A DNA stretch of 64,000 bases from positions 4,216,001 through 4,280,000 of the forward strand of contig NZ_QYUQ01000002.1 of assembly GCF_003590835.1 (NCBI RefSeq), read 5' to 3'. This DNA comes from Noviherbaspirillum sedimenti (GTDB taxonomy: Bacteria; Pseudomonadota; Gammaproteobacteria; Burkholderiales; Burkholderiaceae_D). The position numbers and the translations under genes are program-made. The notes beneath the pieces are model-generated. The model was not told where the DNA came from and made no database searches. It saw nothing but the letters and a program-made list of their open reading frames with translations. The first letter of the stretch is position 1; each line of letters starts with the position of its first letter. Shown piece by piece: positions 35,082-41,743 of this stretch.

Positions 35082-35660
35082 CTATGACACGAATGCCGAG
35101 GGCACCGGCACTTCGCCCAGGGCGTTGCGCAGGATCGCCCAATGCATCGCTTCGTCGCCGAGGATGCTGGCGGCAGCCTTGGCCAGGTCGCGGTTGCCGA
35201 ACAGCGGCACGGCGCCCAGATAGGCGCTGACCGCGCCTTTTTCGAGCATGGCGGCGAAGCGCAGCACGTCTGCCTGGGTTTTCAGGGTATCGGTCGGAAA
35301 GATGTATTTTTCCTTGGCCAAGACCGGCTTGCCCCCCAGTTTGGCAATCGTCTTCGACAGCAAATCCGCATGTTCCTTGTGATGGCCCTGGAAGGTCACG
35401 GCCAGGTCGAGCACCGGTTTTTGCAGCAGGCCGCTCTCGGCACCCAGCTGATAAGCGGCAATCGCTTCATGCTCGGCGCCTAAGGCCGTGTTCAGGATGT
35501 TGACGTCGGAAGTCGCCGCCTTGCCGCCTTTGGCGGCCAGAGCATCCTGGCCGGCCAGCAGGGCGACTGCGGCGCCGGACAGCAGCAAACCGGATTTGCT
35601 CATGAATGCGCGGCGGGAAGTCACTGGTGCGGGATCGTTGGCGAAAATCAGAAAAGACAT
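35082..35660 (-). CDS. Tat-exported ferritin-like domain protein
   Basis: A 192-residue protein with a twin-arginine signal (TSRRAFMSKSGLLLSGAAVALLAG). The mature part resembles the PF13668 ferritin-like domain: LNTALGAEHEAIAAYQLGAE, LAVTFQGHHKEHADLLSKTI, and AMLEKGAVSAYL, then SILGDEAMHWAIL. The repeated E..H pairs (AEHE, HHKEH, DEAMH) suggest a diiron or similar metal site in a periplasmic four-helix bundle. It lies between sigma factor and cytochrome c. Enzymatic role unknown. Confidence 0.88.
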   Translation of the reverse strand: MSFLIFANDPAPVTSRRAFMSKSGLLLSGAAVALLAGQDALAAKGGKAATSDVNILNTALGAEHEAIAAYQLGAESGLLQKPVLDLAVTFQGHHKEHADLLSKTIAKLGGKPVLAKEKYIFPTDTLKTQADVLRFAAMLEKGAVSAYLGAVPLFGNRDLAKAAASILGDEAMHWAILRNALGEVPVPSAFVS

Positions 35661-35715
35661 GGCGGTTCTCCTGTGGGTGGTTGCTGCAAACAGTCAGGCA
35701 TCGCCTGACCGGGTA

Positions 35716-36411
35716 TTATTCAGTTGCTTTCAGCCGTGCCAACACGCCGGCCACGATGCGGTTGCAGCGTTCGCCGTCGAAAGTAAAGGCCTCCTCGAAG
35801 GCAAAGTCGATTTCCCGCGACAGCGCTTCCCGTAACAGGCTACGGGCCCGGAAAAAGCGCGTCCTGACGGTGGCTTCCGGGATATCCAGGCAGGTTGCAG
35901 TTTCCTCGACGCTCATTTCTTCCAGCGCGCGCAGAACGAATACGGTACGGAATGTATCCGGCAACTGGTCGATTTTGGCCTCGAGCATGGCGCGCGCCTG
36001 AGCCCGCATCGCGGCACGTTCAGGGGATTCCGGAGCACTGTCATTCATGTTCACCTCGGTGGCATCGCCATTCAATTCCGTCTCGCCGTCCAGCCGGATC
36101 ACTTCGGCGCGACGATGGTTCTTGCGTGACCGGGCAATGGCTTCATTGATGACGATGCGCGTCAGCCACGTCGACAATTTGGCATCTCCACGAAACTTGT
36201 CGATGTTGCGGTAGGCCAGCAGATAAGCTTCCTGTACCGCATCCTCGGCCTCGGTATCATCGCGCAGGATGCTGCGTGCAGTACGGTACAGGGTCTGGTT
36301 GTGTCGCCGCATCAAGAGCTCGAATGCGTGGGGAGCGTGAGCGCAAATTCCCTGAACAAGCTCGATATCGGTACATCCTGTGTTCAATGTCTTTATTCCT
36401 GCTGGATGCAT
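35716..36411 (-). CDS. ECF-type RNA polymerase sigma factor
   Basis: A 231-residue extracytoplasmic-function sigma factor. Region 2: ELLMRRHNQTLYRTARSILR and DAVQEAYLLAYRNIDKFRG; region 4: LPDTFRTVFVLRALEEMSVE, then ATVRTRFFRARSLLREALS. It has a C-terminal extension with a Cys (FDGERCNRIVAGVLARL). No anti-sigma gene is visible next to it; instead the same-strand neighbours are the ferritin-like and cytochrome c genes (55 bp downstream), so the operon is likely auto-controlled through other signals. Promoter motif not found by eye. Confidence 0.93.
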   Translation of the reverse strand: MHPAGIKTLNTGCTDIELVQGICAHAPHAFELLMRRHNQTLYRTARSILRDDTEAEDAVQEAYLLAYRNIDKFRGDAKLSTWLTRIVINEAIARSRKNHRRAEVIRLDGETELNGDATEVNMNDSAPESPERAAMRAQARAMLEAKIDQLPDTFRTVFVLRALEEMSVEETATCLDIPEATVRTRFFRARSLLREALSREIDFAFEEAFTFDGERCNRIVAGVLARLKATE

Positions 36412-36691
36412 ACTGCCCCCATTTGTTGGCGTTAGTGCGACATTGGATGAAGGTAAAGCCTGGCGCGTTCCCGAGAACTATAAAAAGCCGGAAGCAGACC
36501 AGTAATCCGTACAGGCCGTTCAGGGAAATATGCAGGGCAATTGTAACGGCCTCATGTGGAGGAACGCGGGTAGGGCAATGGATGCTTGCGTCATGTTAAA
36601 TTTTAACTGGCGGTACGGCAGTGCCGCGCCAAATCCCGGCATGAGACGCCGGCGCCATCGAACAGGTTCTGAAGAAAATTCATACCGCCGG
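36412..36691. other. Intergenic region without a clear feature
   Basis: The 280 bp between sigma-factor start and DUF3820 gene contain no coding-like ORF. GGAAC hexamers occur, but none is at the spacing needed for an ECF promoter with a CGTC -10. Confidence 0.35.
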
Positions 36692-36925
36692 CTAGCGGCC
36701 GCCGGTTGGACCACGCAATGGATCCAGCAAATGCCGCAAGTTGTTATGGTCCAGCTCATACATCAGCGCGAGGAGACTGCCGAGCTGCCCCGGCGGGAAG
36801 CCCTCGCGTGCAAACCATCCCAGGTAATGTCCGGGCAGGTCGGCCAGCAGCCTGCCCTTGTACTTCCCGAAGGGCATGGTCCAGGTGACCAGGAGTTGCA
36901 GGCTTTCTGCTTGCATGGCGATCAA
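36692..36925 (-). CDS. DUF3820 family small protein
   Basis: A 77-residue protein. TMPFGKYKGRLLADLPGHYL followed by GWFAREGFPPGQLGSLLALMYELDHN is characteristic of DUF3820, a family described as putative quorum-sensing-regulated virulence factor but without firm function. It is complete; a Met at codon 4 (MQAESL) is the alternative start. It stands alone between an ECF gene and a deleted paiB. Homology by pattern recognition. Confidence 0.75.
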   Translation of the reverse strand: MIAMQAESLQLLVTWTMPFGKYKGRLLADLPGHYLGWFAREGFPPGQLGSLLALMYELDHNNLRHLLDPLRGPTGGR

Positions 36926-36998
36926 TGACGGAAGTAGCTGTCACATGCCTTTTGGGCGACATTCCATTGCGCCGATATGCTGTTGTAGGCGTCCCGGT

Positions 36999-37235
36999 TC
37001 ATGCAGGCGGATTTTCTTTCATTAGTTGCGCCATCTCCATTCCCTCCGGCGCGCCCGTCGCCAGCAAGCCTTCAATGACACCATGTGCACCAGTATCGGA
37101 TGCAATGTGCAACGGAATATGGTTGGCGTTAAGGCCGTCCGGGCCGAGCGTGACCAAGGTGGCAAGCGGCTGCGCACGAATCAGTTCGTGCATTATATCG
37201 ACGCGCGTTTCTTCAAATAGTTTTGGTATATACAT
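36999..37235 (-). pseudogene. paiB: paiB-like FMN-binding regulator with internal deletion
   Basis: Residues 1-45 (YIPKLFEETRVDIMHELIRA, then TLVTLGPDGLNANHIPLHI) match the start of PaiB, a protease/sporulation-linked FMN-binding regulator of usually about 205-215 residues. The last 25 residues (GVIEGLLATGAPEGMEMAQLM) match the PaiB C-terminus (pattern I..L...G....AELM). The central FMN-binding part, about 130 residues, is missing and the two ends are joined in frame within SDTGAH. The 78-residue product cannot hold the normal fold. The 24-residue pairing of ends is recognisable only by comparison. Confidence 0.75.
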
Positions 37236-37499
37236 GCTGTGAGCGGAACTCTTGTTGCGGGCGAGATGAACCATGATTCCGTCCCTGCTTCATCTGCAAG
37301 CAAGCCATGGTTTTAAATTGATCTTAGTATGGCATAGACATGAATTCATTCGGGGCTTCATGTACAAATCATGTCGGCGCTAGTATCAGTGCCGAAATCG
37401 GGTGAATTTATTGTTAAGTTCATGAGTCAAAGCAAACATGAAAAAAAATCGCCCCATAGAATGAACCGACTTTATCGTTGATTTTATACAGGAGATGCC
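37236..37499. other. Intergenic region, no feature seen
   Basis: A 264-bp AT-rich stretch between the paiB remnant and a hypothetical gene; contains ATG-rich but short frames only. Confidence 0.35.
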
Positions 37500-37988
37500 A
37501 TGTCGAATATCAGTTCCGCCAAATCCTCGCTACGCGCAGAACTTGAACATGTACAGTCCGGACTTGCTTACTATCAGTCCCGGGTCGAAGCCTTGAACTC
37601 CGCAATTCATCAACTTGACGAGATCGGCGATGAGGATATGCTCGACCTTGAGATCGCAGAAGAAATTCCTAGTGGCAAGGTAAGTACGGGCCGGCGCGGC
37701 AGGCGTCCTGGCGCTGCGAAAAAAGTGACGAAGCCAGGTCGTCAGGCGAGGGGCGCCAGCCGTCTTCCCGCCACCGGCGGCGACTTTTTCCCGAACCTGC
37801 TCACCGGACAAAAGCAAACCATGTCAGCGTTGTTGCATGCCGCTGCTGCGCAAATGCCTTTCAAGGCGACGCCCGAGGAGCTGACCCAGTTGCGTTCGCG
37901 CCTGGTGGCAGCAATCTCCGGCATGCTGAAATCCGGCGCGATCAGCGACCAGGGAAAAGGCCGGGAAAGAGTGTATTTCAAGGCTTGA
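37500..37988 (+). CDS. Hypothetical protein with coiled coil, basic linker and winged-helix-like C-terminus
   Basis: A 162-residue cytosolic protein I do not recognise. Residues about 1-50 form a heptad-rich helix (LRAELEHVQSGLAYYQSRVE, then ALNSAIHQLDEI). Residues about 58-85 are a highly basic linker (GRRGRRPGAAKKVTKPGRQA) like an AT-hook or H1-type tail. The C-terminus (ATPEELTQLRSRLVAAISGM, then LKSGAISDQGKGRERVYF) looks like a winged helix. An AGGAG site lies 6 bp before ATG. Combination suggests DNA binding, inferred from composition only. Confidence 0.65.
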   Translation: MSNISSAKSSLRAELEHVQSGLAYYQSRVEALNSAIHQLDEIGDEDMLDLEIAEEIPSGKVSTGRRGRRPGAAKKVTKPGRQARGASRLPATGGDFFPNLLTGQKQTMSALLHAAAAQMPFKATPEELTQLRSRLVAAISGMLKSGAISDQGKGRERVYFKA

Positions 37989-38013
37989 AGTTCAATCGGC
38001 TTCAACTTCAAGC

Positions 38014-38049
38014 CGGTGGGTAGCGCGCCAGCGGGCGTGTTACCCACCG
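38014..38049. repeat. Palindromic REP-like element
   Basis: CGGTGGGTA (38014-38022) is the exact inverted repeat of TACCCACCG (38041-38049), with the loop containing a second imperfect dyad (GCGCGCC...GGGCGTG). Located in the 136-bp gap between two convergent genes, downstream of both. The form resembles REP units. Confidence 0.6.
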
Positions 38050-38124
38050 CATCTGCATCGGCGCTCGATGCTCCAGGCGGAACACCTTGGGGTGATTTTT
38101 GGCGCCGACTTCAAATTTGGTTGA

Positions 38125-38868
38125 TCAGATCCGGTTGATCTTGATGAGTCCGACCATGGAAAACAGGCGGATTGCCACCCAACCCATGTCGAGCTCCCAC
38201 CATTTTTGCGACAGCTTGGCCGAACCCGGGCGGGCATGGTGGTTGTTGTGCAATTCCTCGCCGCACAGGAACACCCCGAGCGGGAACAGGTTGCGCGAGG
38301 CGTCGCGGGTGACATTGTTGCGATACCCGACATAGTGGGCCAGGCCATTGACGAAGCCGGATGCCCAGAAGGGCACGGTGATCACCTGGCACAGCCATAC
38401 CAGCGGCCCCGTGGCGAATCCGAACAGCACGATATTCACCAGCAGGAACAGCGGCGCGCCAATAAAAGGGTGTTTGACGTACAGCGTGCGATCCAGCCAG
38501 TCTTCCTTGACTCCCAGGCCATACATCTTGACCATGTCCTTGTCGCGGGCGGCGCGGCGGTAGAGCAAGGTGCCTTGCGTGAGCAGCTTGCCGATGCCAT
38601 GGACTTGCGGGCTGTGCGGGTCATCCTCGGTATCGCATTTGGCGTGGTGCTTGCGATGCACCGCTACCCATTGCTTGGTCACCAGGCCGGCCGTGGTCAG
38701 CCACAGCCACAGACGGAAAAAATGACTCAGCAGCGGGTGGAAACTGATCGCCCCGTGGGTCTGGCCGCGGTGCAGGTACAGGCTGACTGCTAAAAAGCTG
38801 ATCTGCATTGATGCCAGGATGAGCAAGAACGTTGCCATCGGCGTGAGGTGGATGATTCCGGAATACAT
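38125..38868 (-). CDS. Membrane fatty-acid desaturase
   Basis: An acyl-CoA/acyl-lipid desaturase of 247 residues. Three histidine boxes: HRGQTHG (H-x4-H), HRKHHAKC (HxxHH) and HNNHHARPG (HxxHH). Five hydrophobic stretches agree with four TM helices. ATG 38868 with GGGAG upstream is chosen; the longer in-frame reading adds 49 non-family residues. It introduces a double bond in membrane fatty acids, using iron and O2. It is transcribed divergently from the two-component system, 270 bp away. Confidence 0.92.
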   Translation of the reverse strand: MYSGIIHLTPMATFLLILASMQISFLAVSLYLHRGQTHGAISFHPLLSHFFRLWLWLTTAGLVTKQWVAVHRKHHAKCDTEDDPHSPQVHGIGKLLTQGTLLYRRAARDKDMVKMYGLGVKEDWLDRTLYVKHPFIGAPLFLLVNIVLFGFATGPLVWLCQVITVPFWASGFVNGLAHYVGYRNNVTRDASRNLFPLGVFLCGEELHNNHHARPGSAKLSQKWWELDMGWVAIRLFSMVGLIKINRI

Positions 38869-39138
38869 TGTTGACTCCCTGATTGAAAGACCTGGCGCCT
38901 TGTCGCTTATCGCCAGGCCGGATTGTGATCGACCTCCACTGTACGGCCTCAGTTGTTTCGTTGATATGAAAAACAGACAAGCTTTTCCACCGCAATTGTG
39001 CGAATGGCAAACCAATGTTTCCTCAAGAAAACATCATCAGCCTGTCTTGCCACTCTGGTCAGGGTTTGCAGCCTGGCACATGCGCGCCTACAATCAATGC
39101 TTGGTGCAAAGCGCACCTGGCGATTGCAAAGGGAGTAC

Positions 39139-39798
39139 ATGAAGGTATTGCTGGTCGAAGACGACCCCATGATTGGCGAGAATATCCAGATAGCCCTGGA
39201 AGGCGAGGGCGTTACTGCCGAGTGGGTACGCGGCGGCGCCGATGCCGAGGCCGCGCTGCTCGCCGGCACTTATGATGCCATGCTGCTGGACCTGGGTTTG
39301 CCGCAAAAGGATGGCATCGATGTCTTGCGCGGCTTGCGCGCACGGAAAAACAATCTTCCTGTGCTGGTGCTGACCGCGCGCGACACGGTAGCGCAGCGCG
39401 TGCTCGGATTGAACAGCGGCGCCGACGATTACATGCTCAAGCCATTCGACCTGGAGGAGCTGCTGGCGCGCCTGCATGCGCTGGTGCGGCGCGCCCGCGG
39501 CGGTGTCGAAGCGGTCTATCGCAAAGGCGACGTGACCGTCAATTGCGAAACCCGCCAGGTGCTGTCGGCCGGCAGCCAGGTCTTGCTATCCTCGCGCGAA
39601 TGGTCGATCCTGGAGGCGCTGGTGGCGCGCCCGGGCGCCATTCTCTCGCGCAGCCAGCTCGAAGAACGCCTGTACGGCTGGTCCGCCGAGGTCGAAAGCA
39701 ACGCCGTCGAAGTCTATATACACGGCCTGCGCAAGAAGCTCGGTGCCCAGTTCATCCTCAACGTGCGCGGCCTCGGCTACATGGTGGACAAGCCATGA
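39139..39798 (+). CDS. OmpR-family response regulator (QseB/PmrA-like)
   Basis: A 219-residue regulator: receiver domain (KVLLVEDDPMIGENIQIALE; phosphorylatable Asp in MLLDLGLPQKDG, about residue 51; Lys in DDYMLKPFDLEELLARL), then a winged-helix DNA-binding domain (SSREWSILEALVARPGAILS, VYIHGLRKKLG). ATG 39139 has GGGAG upstream. Its stop overlaps the kinase start (ATGA). The nearest well-known relatives are QseB/PmrA. The CTTAAG-N5-CCTAAG direct repeat found downstream is the sort of site such regulators bind. Confidence 0.93.
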   Translation: MKVLLVEDDPMIGENIQIALEGEGVTAEWVRGGADAEAALLAGTYDAMLLDLGLPQKDGIDVLRGLRARKNNLPVLVLTARDTVAQRVLGLNSGADDYMLKPFDLEELLARLHALVRRARGGVEAVYRKGDVTVNCETRQVLSAGSQVLLSSREWSILEALVARPGAILSRSQLEERLYGWSAEVESNAVEVYIHGLRKKLGAQFILNVRGLGYMVDKP

Positions 39799-41129
39799 TG
39801 CGTTCGCTGCGCATCCGCCTGATCCTCTTGCTGGGGGTGGCAATCGTGGCGGCGTCGGCAGTGCAGTTCACGACGTCGTTTCGCACTGCCATGAGCCAGG
39901 CCGACAAGCTGTTCGACTACCACATGCAGCAGATGGCGCTGGCGCTGCAGGATAGCCCGTTCCAGCAAGAGCAGTGGTATTCCTCGCCGCACGACAACGA
40001 CAACGCTTTCGAATTCGTGATCCAGATCTGGACCGAGGATGGCGTGCGTGTCTATCAGTCGCGCCGCTACAGCTCGCTGCCGAACCAGGGGGTGCTCGGT
40101 TATTCGAATGTTACGCTCGACAACGGCGACTGGCGCGTGTTCGGCGTGCGCAATGAAACCCGCATGATCCAGGTGGCGCAAAAACTGGAAGCCCGGCGCA
40201 GCCGCGCCATTTCGCTGGCGATGAAAGCGCTGTGGCCATCGATCCCGGTGCTGTTGCTGCTGTTGGGCGTGGTCTGGTGGGTGGTCACATCGGCACTGGC
40301 GCCGCTGGATCGCATCGGTCGCGACCTCGCCAACCGCAATGCCGATTCGCTGGCGCCGGTGGATGATGCCGGCGTGCCGCAGGAAGTCTCGCGCCTGGTG
40401 GCCGAGGTCAATTCGCTGCTGGGGCGCATGGTGCAGGCATTGCAGGCGCAAAAGCGTTTTGTCGACGATGCCGCGCATGAATTGCGCTCCTTGCTGACGG
40501 CGCTGACGCTGCAGGTCAAAACCCTGTCCCGGGCTCGCGACGAGACGGCGCGCACGCAGGCGATTGCGCGGCTGCAGGGCGGTGTCGATCGGGCCTCGCA
40601 TTTGATGGAGCAGTTGCTGGTGCTGGCCCGGCAAGACCCATTGTCCGAAACCGCCCCCGGCACGCTGGTGTCGCTGGCCGATTGTGTCGAGCAGGCCTCG
40701 GATGAAATGACGCCGCTGGCTTTCTCCAGGCAGATTGAATTGCGCTATGGCACGCTGCCGAATACGCGGGTGCGCGGCGACGTTGAAAGCTTGCGTATGC
40801 TGGTACGCAACCTCCTGGACAATGCGATCCGCTATACCCCTGAGCAAGGCCTGGTGCAAGTAAAGCTGGTCACCGATGACGAACATGCGGTGCTTTCCAT
40901 CGAAGATTCCGGCTCGGGTATCCCGCCGGAAAACCGCGGCCGTATCTTCGACCGTTTCTATCGTGTTCCCGGTACCAATGTGAGCGGCAGTGGCCTGGGC
41001 CTGGCGATCGTCAAAGCAATTGCTGACCGCTACCATGCAAGCGTTGAACTCGGCCAGGCTGCCCTCGGGGGCCTGGCGATCAAAGTGAAGTTTCCGTTGC
41101 CAGAAGGCATCTCTCAACCGGAAAATTGA
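39795..41129 (+). CDS. Sensor histidine kinase (QseC-like) with altered H-box
   Basis: A 444-residue inner-membrane kinase. TM1 (IRLILLLGVAIVAASAVQF), a periplasmic part of about 135 residues, TM2 (WPSIPVLLLLLGVVWWVVTS) and HAMP, then HisKA with phospho-acceptor His228 in DDAAHELRSLLTALTL, and an ATPase domain (N box LLDNAIRYTP, G1 IEDSGSGIPPE, F FDRFYRV, G2 GSGLGLAIVKAIA). In the H-box the normally near-invariant Pro (HE-x-x-x-P) is Leu233 (codon TTG instead of CCG). It overlaps the regulator stop by 4 bp. Confidence 0.92.
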   Translation: MMRSLRIRLILLLGVAIVAASAVQFTTSFRTAMSQADKLFDYHMQQMALALQDSPFQQEQWYSSPHDNDNAFEFVIQIWTEDGVRVYQSRRYSSLPNQGVLGYSNVTLDNGDWRVFGVRNETRMIQVAQKLEARRSRAISLAMKALWPSIPVLLLLLGVVWWVVTSALAPLDRIGRDLANRNADSLAPVDDAGVPQEVSRLVAEVNSLLGRMVQALQAQKRFVDDAAHELRSLLTALTLQVKTLSRARDETARTQAIARLQGGVDRASHLMEQLLVLARQDPLSETAPGTLVSLADCVEQASDEMTPLAFSRQIELRYGTLPNTRVRGDVESLRMLVRNLLDNAIRYTPEQGLVQVKLVTDDEHAVLSIEDSGSGIPPENRGRIFDRFYRVPGTNVSGSGLGLAIVKAIADRYHASVELGQAALGGLAIKVKFPLPEGISQPEN

Positions 41130-41207
41130 TCATTCCCCCATCATCTTGTCTGCAATTTCTCGTATCAGGCGTCGTTATTTGTGAATTCTTGTGACGGAAC
41201 CGCGATT

Positions 41208-41243
41208 CTTAAGATTCGCCTAAGGTCCTTCCTGCAGTATAGA
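41208..41243 (+). promoter_or_regulatory. Candidate PmrA/QseB box and promoter of a small transcript
   Basis: Two direct half-sites CTTAAG (41208-41213) and CCTAAG (41219-41224) are separated by 5 bp, the arrangement recognised by PmrA/QseB-type regulators. A weak -35 TTCGCC (41215) and -10 TATAGA (41238-41243) sit 17 bp apart, so the box overlaps the -35, as expected for an activator site. It lies 79 bp after the kinase stop. Confidence 0.5.
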
Positions 41244-41249
41244 AAGCAT

Positions 41250-41385
41250 TCCTTAAGGCGCAATCAAACGCGCCTGGGCTTGAGCGAGACTGGGTGGAGA
41301 CAGGAAGCAGCAAGCAAACAGGGAAATTGCGATGAAGGCAATACCGGGCCTTTTTTAGAAGCCCCCTGAAAAGGGGGCTTTTTTT
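41250..41385 (+). ncRNA. Candidate small RNA downstream of the two-component system
   Basis: The stretch from the -10 box to a strong intrinsic terminator is about 135 nt, contains no gene of convincing length, and has its own promoter-like signals. A 7-codon frame (ATG AAG GCA ATA CCG GGC CTT TTT TAG) lies just before the terminator. It may be a regulatory sRNA or attenuator-like transcript. Unproven. Confidence 0.4.
41359..41385 (+). terminator. Strong Rho-independent terminator
   Basis: AAGCCCCCT-GAAA-AGGGGGCTT followed by a seven-T run. It cannot be for the kinase gene alone, because 230 bp and promoter-like sites separate them. Confidence 0.93.
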
Positions 41386-41743
41386 CGTATGCGCAAAGCT
41401 ATCGCAGCAGCAAAAAGTATTTCTTCAATTTTAAAATGCCGAAGTTTGAAGCGCACTCGTCTGAAGTGCGAACTAAGCAAGGGCATGGCTAGTCAAACTT
41501 GCTTGTTTCAAAACAGTAAGGACTTGCCTCATCTCACTAACACCCCATCCTCCACAATTTGTGCGATTGGTGGCTAGCTTAAGCCTCTTTTTAACGGTTT
41601 TGCTTTCAAGCATCTCTCAATTGCACGTCTAGTCTTGGTTTTTGTTACTGCGCTAGCGTAAACGCAAGATCTTTAGGTGGGGATTTAATTATTCTGTTCA
41701 TTTCTGGATGAGGTGAGCGGTTTTTTGCCCCATTTTTGCATCG
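41386..41743. other. Intergenic region without recognised feature
   Basis: The 358 bp before the GGDEF-EAL gene are AT-rich (about 43-45% GC by eye, against about 60% in genes). I see no RNA gene or coding-like frame. Confidence 0.35.

Noticed and set aside
36430..36500. GGAAC box as ECF promoter of the sigma-factor gene
   Set aside because: No CGTC or TCTA -10 at 16-17 bp distance on either strand.
41389..41577. A 62-codon frame after the terminator
   Set aside because: Cys/Ser/Lys-rich random composition, no ribosome-binding site, AT-rich region.
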